A DNA stretch of 64,000 bases from Elephas maximus indicus (lineage: Eukaryota; Chordata; Mammalia; Proboscidea; Elephantidae): assembly GCF_024166365.1 (NCBI RefSeq), contig NC_064827.1, positions 52,914,635 through 52,978,634 on the forward strand. The letters are read 5' to 3'. Shown here in pieces: positions 22,866-34,242 of this stretch. The stretch's first letter is position 1. Every line of letters begins with the position of its first letter. The notes under the pieces are model-generated. The model worked only from the letters and a program-made list of their open reading frames with translations. It was not told the origin of the DNA and did not search any database. A program made the translations under genes and the position numbers.

Positions 22866-23137
22866 GAGATTTTATTTTGTGTTTTAGAAGCTTTCTGCCT
22901 ATCTCCCTAGTTCTCATTCAGTAACAGAATACAGAAATTACTCTGTGAGAAAAAATGGGCATGTATTTGAGTGTCCTTGAGTTTCTAATTTTTCCTACAG
23001 CCTCATGATACCATAAGAGCTTTTCTTTTTTCCCAAGCAGCTCTCTGCCTGGGAATGTATCCAGTAATTTCAAATGACTTCATGGGGTAAAAGTAGCTGG
23101 AAATTGTCTTGTCAGTTTATCTCAAATCCAACCAACA
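22866..23137. other. Unassigned DNA
   Basis: No supported feature. Confidence 0.4.
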
Positions 23138-23514
23138 CCAAACCCATTGCCTTTGAGTCACTTCCAACTCATAACGGCCCTACAGGACAGATGAGACCTG
23201 AAACCTGTTGCCGTCGAGTCGATTTCAACTCATAGCAACCCTATAAAAAAAAAAAAAAGTAAAACTGCCCCATATGGTTTCCAAGGTGTGCCTGGTGGAT
23301 TTGAATTGCTTACCTTTTGGTTAGCAGCCATAGCTCTTAACCACTATGGCACCAGGGTTTCCGGACAGAGTAGAACTACAACATAATGTTTCCAAGGCTA
23401 TAATCTTTACAGAAGCTGACTGGCACATCTTTCTCCTGGGGAGTAGCTGGTGGATTCGAACCGCTGATCTTTCAGTTAGCAGCTGAGTGCATAACCACAC
23501 CCCAATCAGAGCTC
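23138..23514 (-). mobile_element. AfroSINE, long form, antisense, interrupted by a second SINE
   Basis: Tail 23138-23197 and head/body 23363-23514 belong to one copy. The body keeps the extra segment ('AGAAGCTGACTGGCACATCT') of the long form. It is split by a short-form copy flanked by repeated host sequence (GGACAGATGAGAC / GGACAGAGTAGAAC). Confidence 0.9.
23198..23362 (-). mobile_element. AfroSINE, short form, antisense, nested
   Basis: A complete short-form copy ('GAAACCTGTTGCCGTCGAGT' to 'CCACTATGGCACCAGGGTTT') with a run of about 14 A in the middle. It lies inside a long-form copy, with a target duplication of about 13 bases, so it is younger than its host. Confidence 0.92.
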
Positions 23515-23559
23515 TTTTTGTCTCAAACATGCCTCCCAAAAATTTTAATTCATTTTAGT

Positions 23560-26500
23560 AAAATAATTTACCATGACCAAGTGGGATTCATACCAGTTAT
23601 GTAGGGATGTTTCAACATTAGAAAACAATCAATGTAATCCATCATGTAAATAAAACAAAAGACAAGAACCACATGACCTAAACAATTAATGCAGAAAAAG
23701 CATTTGACAAAGTCCAACACACATTCGTGACAAAAAGTCTCAGCAAAATAGGAATAGAAGGCAAATTCCTAAACATTATAAATGGCACTTATACAAAGCC
23801 AACAGCCAACATCATCCTAAATACAGAGAGAGTCTGAAAGCATTCCCCTTGAGATTGGGAACCAGACAAGGATGCCCTTTATTACCACTCTAATTCAACG
23901 TTGTGCTGGAGGTTCTAGCCAGAGCAATTAGGCTAGATAAAAAACTAAAGTACAGCCAAATTGGTAAGGAAGAAATAAAAGTATCTTTGTTTGAAGATGA
24001 CATGATCTTAGACACAGAAAACCCTAAAGAATCCTCAAGAAAACTACTGAAACTAACAGAAGAGTTCAGCAGAGTATCAGAATACAAGATAAACATAGAA
24101 AAATCAGTTGCATTCATCTATATCTACAAAGAAAACATCAAAGACGAAATCATCAAATCAATACCATTTACAGTAAACCCCAAGAAAATAAAATACTTAG
24201 GAATAAATCTAACCAGAGACATAAAAGACCTATGCAAAGAAAACTACAAGACACTACTGTTAGAAACCAAAAGAGACCTACATAAGTGAAAAAACATACC
24301 TTGCTCATGGATAGGAAGACTCAACATTGTAAAAATGTCTATTCTACTCAAAGCGGTCTATTGATACAAAGCAATTCCAATCTAAATTCCAACAACATTT
24401 TTTAATGAGATGGAGAAACAAATCACCAACTTCATATGGAAGGGAAAGAGGCCCTGGATAAGTAAAGCATTACTGAAAAAGAAGAACAAAGTCAGAGGCC
24501 TCACACTACTTGATTTTAGAACCTATTGTACCACGACAGTAGTCAAAACAGCCTGGTATTGGTACAACAGATACATAGACCAATGGAATAGAATTGAGAA
24601 TTCAGAGATAAATCCATCCACATATGAGCAGCTGATATTGGACAAAGGCCCAAAGTCAATTAAATGGGGAAAAGATAGTCTCTTTAACAAACGGTGCTGG
24701 CATAACTGGATATTCATCTGTAAAAAAAAGAAAAAAGACCCATACCTTATACCATGTACAAAAACCAACTCAAAATGGATCAAAGACCTTACAAAATCTA
24801 GAATGATAAAGACCTTGGAAGAAAAAATAGGGACAGTGCCAGGAGCCCTAATACATGGCATAAACAGTACACAAAACATTAGTAACATTGCACAAACACC
24901 AGAAGAAAAACTAGATAACTGGGAGCTCCTAAAAATCAAACACCTATGCTCATCCAAAGACTTCCCTAAAAGAGTAAAAAAGTACCTACAGACTGGGAAA
25001 AAGTTTTTAGCTATGACATTTCTGATCAGCATCTGATCTCTAAAATCTATATGATACTGCAAAAACTCAACAACAAAAAGACAAATAACCCAGTTAAAAA
25101 ATGTACAAAGGATATGAACAGGCACTTCACCAAAGAGGACATTCAGGCATCTAACAAATACAGGAGGAAATGCTCACGATCATTAGCCATTCGAGAAATG
25201 CAAATCAAAACTACAATGAGATACCATCTCACTCCAACAAGGCTGGCATTAATCCAAAAAACACAGAATAATAAATGTTGGAGAGGCTGTGGAGAGACGA
25301 ACACTTACATGCTGCTGGTGGGAATATAAAATGGTACACTTTGTAAATCGATTTGGTGCTTCCTTAAAAAGCTAGAAATAGAACTACCTTACAGTCCAGC
25401 AATCCCACTCCTTGGAATATATCCTAGAGAAATAAGAGCCTTCTCATGGACAGATATAAACACATCCATGTTTATTGCAGCACTGTTTGCAATAGCAAAA
25501 AGATGGAAGCAACCAAGGTGCCCATCAAAGGATGAATGGATAAATAAATTATGGTATATTCACACAATGGAATACTACACGATAAAGGGCAGCGATGAAT
25601 CAGTGAAACATTTCATAACATGGAGAAATCTGGAAGGCATTATGTTAAGTGAAATTGGTCAGTTGCAAAAGAACAAATATTGTATGAGACCACTATTATA
25701 AGAACTCAAGAAATAGTTTAAACAGAGAAGAAAATATTCTTTGATGGTTATGAGAAGTTTCCTGAATAAACCAAATGCTTTGAAGGCCAGAGTAGCAGGG
25801 GCAGCAGTCTGGGGACGATGATTTCAGGGGACATCTAGGTCATTTGGCATAACAAAATCTATTAAGAAAACATTCTGCTTCCCACTTTGATGAGTGGTAT
25901 CTGGGGTCTTAAACATTAGCAAGTGGCCATCTAAGATGCATCAATTAGTCTTAACCTACCCGGAGCAAAGGAGAATGAGGAACACCAAAGACACAAGGTA
26001 ATTATGAGCCCAAGAAACCAAGAGACAGAAAAGACCACATAAATCAGAGACTACATCAGCCTGAGACCAGAAGAACTAGATGGTGCCCAGCTACAACCCA
26101 TGACTGCCCTGACAGGGAACACAACAAAGAATCCCTGGTAGAGTAGGAGAGCAGTGGGATGCAGACCTCGAATTCTTGTAAAAAAGACCAGACTTACTGG
26201 TCTGGCTGAGATCGGAAGGACTCTGGAGGTCATGGTCCCCAGACCTTCTGTGAGCCGAAGACAGGAACCATTCCCAAAGCCAATTCTTCAGACAGGGATT
26301 GGACTGAACTATAGGACAGAAAATGAAACTGGTGAGGAGTGAGCTTCTTGGCTCACACAGACACATGACACTATGTGAGCAGCTCCTGTCTGGGAGGGAG
26401 ATGAGAAGGCACAGGGGAACAGGAGCTGGCTGAATGGACACGGGGAATACAGGGTGGAGAGAAGGAGTGTGCTGTCTCATTAGGGGGAGAGTAACTAGGA

Positions 26501-26590
26501 GTACATAGCAAGGCATGCATGAATTTTTATATGAGAGACTGACTTGATTTGTAAACTTTCACTTAAAGCACAATAAATTTTTTTTTAAAA
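23560..26590 (+). mobile_element. L1 LINE, 3' half
   Basis: A 5'-truncated sense L1 of about 3 kb: ORF2 from the reverse transcriptase ('CATGACCAAGTGGGATTCAT'), the C-terminal and 3' region ending near 25700, then a 3' untranslated region of about 900 bases ending 'AGCACAATAAATTTTTTTTT'. The 3' end sequence does not resemble primate or rodent L1, consistent with an afrotherian lineage. Confidence 0.92.
23568..25329 (+). pseudogene. L1 ORF2 (reverse transcriptase and C-terminal part), degenerate
   Basis: The first part (23568-23900) has several stops. A 128-codon piece (23903-24289) carries the catalytic motif C as FEDD (23990-24001) where L1 normally has FADD, followed by [11 protein letters not shown] and NPKKIKYLGINLTRDIKDL. 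A 208-codon piece (24410-25036) is the C-terminal domain (FIWKGKRPWISKALL, KTAWYWYNRYIDQWNRIE). A 92-codon piece follows (25051-25329), containing '[13 protein letters not shown]'. The antisense 200-codon frame at 24523-25125 is a shadow. Confidence 0.9.
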
Positions 26591-26593
26591 AGT

Positions 26594-27835
26594 ACTTAAT
26601 TTTAGTATTAGTTGCTTCCAATATGACTATTACAATTTAACTCATTCTTTTTAGTTTTCCAGCCAGAGCATTGGCTTCTTACAAACTACCATATATCTAC
26701 AGTGTTTGCCCACTTATGACATCACCCTTTCATTATCTTTTTAAAAGCACACTACTCAAATTATTTTTCAAATTCATTGGAAATAAAAAAAGTCAGTGTC
26801 CAACTTGTTAACCTGGTCTTAGTCTGCAGCTGAATTAGCCAATGTCCCTCTTAGCACCACTCTTTTCTCTAGAAGGAGTATGGAGGGATGTCTGGATTCC
26901 CCAAAGAGCAAGCAGTCATATTTATGACCCTACTTGCCTCTGTTTTGCTCTCTTGTGACCTTTCACCACTGCTGTGTAGGCATAGGCTTCCTTATACAAT
27001 GGTCCCCTTCCCAGAATTCCAAACAGGACCCAGTCAAAAGCCTACTTTCAGTTGTCCTTCTAATGTTTCTACCATGTCTCCAATGCTAGATTCTGGCTTA
27101 GAGAAGTTGAGAAACTGATGTCTTGCTTCTGTTGCTCCAGCTGTGTTTCCTTTCTTGAGATCTTTTCTTGGATAAGAAAAAAAAAGGACTTTGTCTATCC
27201 TTTTTCGTTTTGAATGGGGCACTTTATGTTATATTGAGTTTTTCCTATCCTGTAGTTCACAATTACAGTGATTTTTCAAGTACTCAAGGATGAAAGGATG
27301 GGTGACTATGCTCAAGTGACCCAAAGTGAAATCTTATATTGCAAAAAAAAAAAAATACACATTTATTTTCCCCTCCTTGGAACTAAAATAATTTAAAATG
27401 ACAGTCAAAGCTAAGCAGTTATATTTCTGTTCTAGCATATATCAACACTCCTACTGAAGTATTGAACCTGTTGTTTTAATGAGTAGGAAGGCAGGGAAAA
27501 TTTTTACAGGGAATAAAAATAGAATTGAATTTATTTCAGAAACTATTTTCATATGTGCTTTGTGAATGTCCTTATTTTATAATACATTTTCACAAATTTT
27601 AGTCTTATTCTAATTTTCTTGCTTAATTAATTTTCTCTTGTGAGTAAATAAAGTATATAAGCTAAGAATGTCAAAAATAATAAAGTGGAAAAAATCATTA
27701 TTTTGGAAATGAGGCAGCTTACTTTGAATGATAAAAGTAATAGAATAAGCTAGTCTTTAAGCTCAAATACTACCATCCCTTTCTGAGCCAAATTTTAAGA
27801 GATGCAGAAAGAATATTTTAAAGAAATGAATAACA
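26594..27835. other. Unassigned DNA
   Basis: No supported gene or repeat. A 76-codon plus frame (26888-27118) has no recognisable motif. An A13 run lies near 27343. Confidence 0.4.
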
Positions 27836-27839
27836 TTAA

Positions 27840-28080
27840 ACCAATGCAATCAATGACAACAATAAAGCATAATTGGCTGATCTGCGCTGTGGAAAACTTT
27901 TTGATTGCATATATGCAAGATTAGATGTAGCAAATCTATATGCCTGAAAACCAAGCAGCAATTTCAACAAAGATGTTGTCTCTGTTTCAAATGTGTGAGA
28001 TGTGGCTAAGTGAAACACCGAAGGAAAAGTTTCTAGCAGAAGTAAATTATGCTGTGACTACTTCTGGAGTACATGGTTGA
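27840..28080. other. Repeat-free segment with a 14-bp perfect palindrome
   Basis: Balanced base composition, no transposon signature, and the self-complementary TTGCATATATGCAA near 27905, which resembles octamer-type factor sites. It could be a conserved regulatory element; conservation is not testable here. Confidence 0.25.
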
Positions 28081-28806
28081 AATAACACTTTTTTTCCTTT
28101 TCAACTCATAGTGAACAACTTCTTCAAGTTAGTAACTGAAGACATAATGGTCCTCAAAAATGGAAATGATCTATATTCTCATCTAGGTTCTACAGTCTCA
28201 TATAAGGAAGAGGTAACAGTGAAACATATGAATAGATATAAATTTTCAAGTGTTAGAAGGGCTATAAAACCATAGTATAATGAGAGAGTATGATTGGATT
28301 TTTTAAAAATAATATTTTACTGTGTTTTCAGTGAAACTACGTTCCCCTTTGACAATTTCTACACAAAATGTAATAACACTAGTTATTTTTTTTATAATGT
28401 GGCAACATCCTCCTTAATACATTCTGGTTGTTCCATTTCCAGTACAGTACTCTAGTTTCCCTGCCCCCTTATCTTCTCATTTTTGCTTTAGAGTCATTTT
28501 TGATCTTTTGGTCTCATGTAGATGATTTTTTAATGGAGCACCTACTCACAGGGGATGTGATCGGGATTTGACCTAGTCAGGAGCTAAGTGAAGAATTTTT
28601 TGAAAAAAAGATAATTGACCTGAGCTTTGAATGTTGAAAAAGAATTAACTAGAAAAAGAAATAAAATGCATCGAAGAAAAAAAAGGGAACAGAGGGAGTA
28701 CTCCAGGGAGAAGAAACAGCATAGGTACCATTCCAATGCCAGGAAAATATCAGAAATCTAAGGGACCCAAACAAACCCAGCGTTATTGGAGCAGAGGGGA
28801 TGAGAG

Positions 28807-28970
28807 AAAACCAGTAGCCGTAGAGTCAATTCTAATTCACGATGTTCCATGAGCATCAAAGTACCACTGTGTTCCGTAGGGTTTTTCGGAAGCAGGTTAC
28901 CGGTCTTTTCTGCAGAAGCGCCTTCGCATGGACTCGAATCTACAGCTTTTCCCTCTCAGAGACTCCAAAG
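28807..28970 (-). mobile_element. AfroSINE-related old variant, antisense
   Basis: 'ACCAGTAGCCGTAGAGTCAA' is the tail, 'CCGTAGGGTTTTTCGGAAGC' and 'CAGAAGCGCCTTCGCATGGA' form the body of a third AfroSINE-like form, and 'CTCGAATCTACAGC' is the box B region. More diverged than the short-form copies. Confidence 0.65.
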
Positions 28971-29765
28971 GATGTGGAAACACAGGAGAAAATGAGACCA
29001 CCAGGCCCAACTATACCAGGCTTTTGAAAAGTTTGCCTCTTTTAGTAAAAGCAAAGAAAAATAATTGGAAAGTTTAAGTATCAAGGATTGCTGGAGGCAA
29101 ATGAAGGTTTTGTTTTTTTTTTTAAATCAAATTCACACTTCTAAAGATGACTGTGGAAGAAGTGTTGAAAGCAAGACATAAAGAGACATGAATAGATACA
29201 AGTAGAGCCAGTAGGCAAATAATTCATTAGTTAAAATAAAAAGAGATTAGCTTCGACTAGGATATAGAGAAGAGGTAAAGCAAAGTAAATGAAGAGATAT
29301 TTATGAAGTAAAATCAGTAGGATTTGGTGACTATTCATCAGGCTTTATGGTATATCAAACAACTTGTAAATCCTTCTAGTTTACTGGTCTGCAGCTGCCA
29401 GTTATTTATCTATACAGGGATTGTCTGGGTCTTGATGGACTCCAGGTTTCTGGTTAAGTTCAGATCTGATCCATGTATCTTTATTCTAGGTTTAGGATAA
29501 ATGGGGTACAGCTATCTAGGACATGTTGTTTTATGGTGGTTCACATGAGTGAAAGAGGGCAAGCTAAGCTAAACCACATTAATGAAGTGGAGAAGTATGA
29601 GGGAAACACTGTATGTAGCATGGTAAAGGATGTCCATGTGTAATTCTATTACAGGGGAGTGAAGACTTTGAAACATAATCCAAAATGAACCAAATAATAT
29701 AAGAGGAAAACAAGAACTCAGTGTTGGACACATTGAATTTTAGGAACCTTCTGAAGTTCTAAAGA

Positions 29766-29947
29766 CCCCTGGCGGTGAGGAGGTTAAAGCAATTGTCTGC
29801 TAGTCAAAAAGTCATAGTTCAGAACCTCAGCGGCTCCACAGGAGAAAAATGTGGCAGTCTGCTTCCACAGAGATTTATAGCCTTGGAAACCCTATGAGGT
29901 CACTATGAGTTGGAATTGACTTGACAGCAGTAGGTTTGGGTTGGGTT
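29766..29947 (+). mobile_element. AfroSINE, long form
   Basis: Sense copy with the long-form segment ('TGTGGCAGTCTGCTTCC', near 29851). It is flanked by imperfect 13-base direct repeats TGAAGTTCTAAAGA (29752) and TGAAGTTATAAGA (29948). The tail after 'CTATGAGG' lacks about 20 bases of the usual sequence. Confidence 0.88.
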
Positions 29948-30844
29948 TGAAGTTATAAGAGAAATCTAATAGACAACTGGATATAAGTCTCAAGCTCAGA
30001 GAAGAGACAGAAGAGGTGAATGCAAATTTGGAAGTCATCTTTGTAATTTCATTTTAGATATGGGCAGGATTGTCCAGGGACATCATAAAATGAGGAGAGA
30101 ACAGAGGATTGGTATTAATAAATTCCAATATTTTGTATTTGGATAAAGAACTAAATGCCACTAAATGAACAACAAATGGTTCTATAGAAAGGGAGAAGGA
30201 AAAGTAGGAGATTGCTTGGGCATGTAAAAGGGAAGAGAGCTTCATGTTGGAGGCAATAGAAAGATTAAGGAATAAAGCATGCCCACCGTTATTTAATTAC
30301 ATGAAAGAGAATTCCTGACTTGGGATGAACAATTTAAGTGGAGTGATAGGGTTTTTTAATAAGAAGTAAAATGGTTTTAGGCTTGAGTAAGCAGTGAATA
30401 AGTGAAGGCAACAATTAGAATGCCATTTTCAGGAGTTTTGCTTTAAAAGAAACGAGGAAAATCAGGTAGAATCTTGAAATATAAGAGGATGGTGGGAGAA
30501 GTTTTTCCAATTTTTAAATTTTCCTCTGAAATGTCAGAGAGTTCAGTGTATTTAAAATCCAATGGGAAATATCCATTTCACAAAGAGAAGTTGAATATTC
30601 AAGAGATTGAGAAAATAATCTGAGGCACATTTGTAGGATTTAGCTTTTGATAATTAAGAGAAATTAACTGAGAAAGAGATAAGAGACAGATGAGAAGGAT
30701 GACATTAGGAAATCTCCAGTTTAAAGAAAGGGGCTAAGATAAACAATTTAGAGTGAGAGCAAAGAGAATTTAGTCTTGATAAAATGATTAACTCAATAGA
30801 TTATACGCAGGATATCAAATGAGAATTAAATCTTTTCTTTCCTT

Positions 30845-31020
30845 CTCACAGATAACAATAGATGTAGAAAATCCAAAGTAATCCAAGAAAATCTCTGAAA
30901 ACTAATAATTGAATGTAGGAAGGTTGTGGGTTACAGGGTTAATATACTAAAATCAATTGTACTTTTGTACACTAATATCAAACTACTTGAAAAATATTTT
31001 GAAAGTAAAATTATATGATT
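30845..31020 (+). mobile_element. L1 ORF2 fragment
   Basis: 'GATGTAGAAAATCCAAAGTA' and 'TTTTGTACACTAATATCAAA' follow the L1 ORF2 stretch 'catagaaaaccctaaagactcc... ttctatacactaataatgaac'. Short and decayed. Confidence 0.55.
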
Positions 31021-31950
31021 CTATTTGAAACAATTCGAAATGACCATTTCCATTGCTTGACCAGGCCAGCATCTTTTGGGTAGTGTTATATGTGATCTGA
31101 TCAGTGGGTATCCTTATCATGGGCTTATTACCCCATTTTCTTTGCTATATAAATTGGGTCCTTTGAAATGATGCAATTATAGGTATGAGATGCCTGGCCG
31201 GGGAATCAACTCCTCCATATGCCCTGGGATAGTATTGCTGCGTGACAGACAAGCCTATATTTGAAATATGTCTCTATTCCTGTCAAAATGAATCACTGGA
31301 CCTTCCAGAGTAGAAGGGGTCTAATGTGGTAAGAAATGAGGACTCCGATTGTTCTGATTACCACAGGAAGCAGGAAGCAATGTCATCTCCTAAGAAGCTA
31401 AAAGCTTGACTTGACAAAGGATGTTACTAGTTTATAAATATAATTTAACATTGATATCCAATAACATATTTTTCAACAACTTTTGTTTCTTAGCAAGGAG
31501 ATATTTGAAAACCAAAAATGACCCAATACTCAACAAATTGTCAAATGGATGAATGATCCATAAGCAATTATCACATTGCTGAAGATTAAAAGAGTACAAT
31601 TCAATTATTTCTTAACGCATCCTACTATCTGCTCTAATCTCGATGGTGCGTTTTAATAGACCATTGCCAATTTGAAAAACACTCTTAGACAATCTAATCT
31701 TACCCTGGTGAGACAGTAAGGCTTTTTTGTCTGATGTTCCATACTAAATAAATGGTAAAGTAAAATTCATTTGACTCTTCCATTCATTCGGTTATTCAGC
31801 TATATTTCTTTCGCACTCACTTGTTACCATCAGGGAATGAATGAAGAGTAAGACAAGTTATTAGCTCTCAATAACTTGATATTATTCAGGATTGATATTA
31901 AACAAGGACATAATTTCAGTAAAGTATGATTTTTTTTTTATGATTAGGTT
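31021..31950. other. Unassigned DNA
   Basis: No gene supported. The 31040-31420 part has a more mixed composition and could be an unrecognised retroviral or LTR fragment. Confidence 0.35.
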
Positions 31951-31954
31951 AAAA

Positions 31955-32140
31955 CAGAAAGTACGTGTTGTCTTGGGAGCATAATAGCAGGAAAATTCAA
32001 TATGCTTTGAGATTTAGGAAGGCTGCCTTGGGAAAGATAAAGCATGAAGAGGATTTACTGAAATGCAGGGGGAAGGGATGAGGAAAGAAAGAGTCCCAAG
32101 AAGAGGAAACTGAACACGCAAAGATGTCCAGAATCAAGAG
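31955..32140 (-). mobile_element. Ancient L2-like fragment
   Basis: 'TAGGAAGGCTGCCTTGGGAA' and 'AAACTGAACACGCAAAGATG' resemble the same old repeat family as 28.5-30.7 kb. Confidence 0.3.
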
Positions 32141-32342
32141 CGGTTTGCCTACTCAAAGGCTGCACAAACTACAGTTAAAACACAGATTTCATCTCAAATC
32201 CACAGACACCAAATTTCCTTTTCCACCCACACACTTGTAATGTCCTTGTTTTACTATTCTCTTCCAAATTCTTTCATTATTGCTTATGTTTACTCACATT
32301 GTGATGGTTATGTACCAATTTGACTAGGCCATAATTACCGGT

Positions 32343-33292
32343 ACACCCACTCCTCATTTATTGACATGGTTAGGTTCCAAACAAAACACAAAAACCAAAC
32401 CCACTGCAGTCAAGTTGATTCCGACTCATAGCGACCCTCTAGGACAGAGTAGAACTGCCCCCACAGAGTTTCCAAGGACCGCCTGGTGGATTCGAACTGC
32501 TGCCTTAGCACTTAACCACTATGCCACCAGGGTTTCCTAGGTTCCAAAGATCAGGTCATTATGTGAAAATTGGCGGTCTGTGTGAGTCGGGGCTGTACCC
32601 CATCTTCAGCACTGGTGTCCCCCATCCCTAGTCACTCCTCGGGTGTCCCTAGGGCATCTTGGGATGTGCGTGGTACATCAGGCCTCCCCTTACCCACCAC
32701 ACCTTCCCCACCATTGCACAGCCCATGAGGATTGGGGGCAGTGGTGCTGGGGATTGCCCACTGCTTCTGGAACAGCAGGGGCCCACCATCACCTCGCCAC
32801 GCTCCAGGCCTCCACAAAGACCCCAACTCCTAACTCTCCACCTTCTGGCTCTGCTTGCCCTGGAGATAGGCTTCAGTGGCTGGCAGTTCCCAGGTCTGCA
32901 GGCAGGTGAGGCCCGGCCACATAGGCCCAGACAAGGCTATGGAAGTGGCAGAGGGGCATCGTTGGAAGAAGAGACTTCTGAGCCCTCGGCCCAACTCCTG
33001 TGGCCCTGGCTCCCACTGCCTCCTTGTGGCCCAGCCATTCCTGCCTCCTTCATGCTGCCCACCTGCCCCACACTTACCATGGGCCTGGCCTGGCTTCTCT
33101 ACCCAACTCAGGTAATATGAACCACTGGCAGCCCACACAGCCTTGCTCCCTTTCACAAAACTCACCCCCCTCGTTTTCCTCCCCATCTCATCTCAGCTCC
33201 TCATTAATGCACAAAATAGCTGGATGGATTTTTATTATTGTAGTAAATATGATATGATGTATAAAGAGATAGTTGATAAGTGAGGAGTAGGT
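32343..33292. mobile_element. GC-rich TA-flanked DNA transposon, nonautonomous
   Basis: The left end 'CCACTCCTCATTTATTGACA' and the right end (reverse complement 'CCTACTCCTCACTTATCAAC') form imperfect terminal inverted repeats, each next to TA. The left end continues 'TGGTTAGGTTCC' and, after the SINE, 'TCATTATGTGAAAATTGG', reminiscent of Tigger/pogo-group ends. The interior (32600-33180) is much richer in G+C than the window. Frames up to 153 codons there (32659-33120) are on both strands, proline/leucine-rich and unlike transposase, so I read it as a nonautonomous element. Confidence 0.5.
32382..32537 (-). mobile_element. AfroSINE, short form, antisense, with target duplication
   Basis: Flanked by perfect direct repeats TAGGTTCCAAA (32371-32381 and 32538-32548). 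Tail 'CAAAAACCAAACCCACTGCA', body, head ending 'TGCCACCAGGGTTTCC'. About ten bases around the anticodon-like part are missing ('GCTGCCTTAGCACTTAACC'). Confidence 0.95.
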
Positions 33293-33868
33293 ATAATGTG
33301 TGATTGTCCTCCATTTTGTGATCTAATTGTCCTCCATTTTGTGGTATTGTATAATTATCCTTCATTTTATGTGTTGTAAATCATAAAACTCTATATGTTA
33401 ATGAGGTAGGAGCAGGGTGGGCTGTATCTTGAGTCATGCATCCTTACTAAAAGGTGTGATTCAATTCATAGTCTTACTCAAGTCACATCCTTACTCAAGT
33501 CACTGCCTTACTTAAGTATCTGATGTAAGATGAGCTTCCTTTAGGGTGTGGCCTGCATCCAATATGTATGGATGTTCTGGAAAGCTCTATCTCACTTTGG
33601 ATCCAGCATTTGGCTTGTCATCATGTTCTTGGGACTTGGCCTGCCTATTCTGGAATTTACCAGTTTCCCCAGTCCCATGGACTAGTAGCCTTTCATCTGG
33701 CCTGCTAATTTGGGATTTGTCAGCCTCTGTAACCACTTGAGTCAGGAGAAGCCTCCAGCCTGGTGCCTCACCCAAGGATTTGGGACTTTGCAGCCTCCAC
33801 AATGGTGTGAGCCATTTATATGCATCACTAGTTTTGTTTCTCTAGAGAATCCAGCCTAAGACACACAC

Positions 33869-34075
33869 TACTCACCTTTCTCACAGGATTCCTGAATTTT
33901 AGCACACAGAATACAGAAACAAAAGGTTGTAAGAATTTCTTGGCTAATTTTTCCCTTGCAAAAAGCTTTTGCGGCTGGTGCCCAGATCTCTCTTTAGGAT
34001 TTTCCCCTTTTATTTGACATACTCTGAGAGGCACGCAGAAACCTGGAAAACTGTAGACACCTGTTAAGCAAATCA
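33869..34075. other. Unassigned DNA
   Basis: Nothing recognised. Confidence 0.4.
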
Positions 34076-34242
34076 AAAAACCAAACCAAACCTGTTGCCA
34101 TTGAGTTGATTCTGATTCATAGCAGCCCTATAGGGCAGAGTAGAACTGTTCCATAGGATTTCCAAGGAGTGCCTGGTAGATTCAAACTGCTGGCCTTTTG
34201 GTTAGCAGCTGAACTCTTAACCACTATACCACCAAGGTTTCA
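34076..34242 (-). mobile_element. AfroSINE, short form, antisense
   Basis: Tail 'CAAACCTGTTGCCATTGAGT', body 'TTTCCAAGGAGTGCCTGGTA', head 'CCACTATACCACCAAGGTTT'. Essentially complete; no clear target duplication. Confidence 0.92.

Larger units (their letters stand above)
28550..30730 (-). mobile_element. Ancient L2-like repeat, discontinuous
   Basis: A series of matches, in order, to a long ancient mammalian repeat: 'AGTACTCCAGGGAGAAGAAA', 'AAAATCAGTAGGATTTGGTG', 'CAGTGTTGGACACATTGAAT', 'TAATAGACAACTGGATATAA', 'GGAAGTCATCTTTG' and 'CAGGAGTTTTGCTTTAAAAG'. I believe this is L2-class read in antisense but am not certain of the name. It is interrupted by two AfroSINEs. Confidence 0.45.
32300..33868 (+). 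mobile_element. LTR-like element, interrupted by a DNA transposon
   Basis: The start 'TGTGATGGTTATGTACCAAT' and the end 'TTTTGTTTCTCTAGAGAATC' then 'CAGCCTAAGACACA' match the two ends of an abundant mammalian LTR-like repeat ('tgatggttaattttatgtgtcaacttgactgggcc' ... 'ctctggagaaccctgactaataca'). The middle contains a repeated 'TTGTCCTCCATTTTGTG' (near 33306 and 33328). Bases about 32343-33292 are a later insertion. Family name not recalled. Confidence 0.5.

Noticed and set aside
24410..25036. 208-codon open frame as a possible host gene
   Set aside because: It is the C-terminal domain of L1 ORF2 (FIWKGKRPWISKA...).
24523..25125. 200-codon minus-strand frame
   Set aside because: Antisense shadow of the L1 ORF2 region.
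32570..33200. CpG island or coding exon
   Set aside because: The region is GC-rich, but its position between terminal inverted repeats and the open frames on both strands fit a nonautonomous transposon better than a gene.
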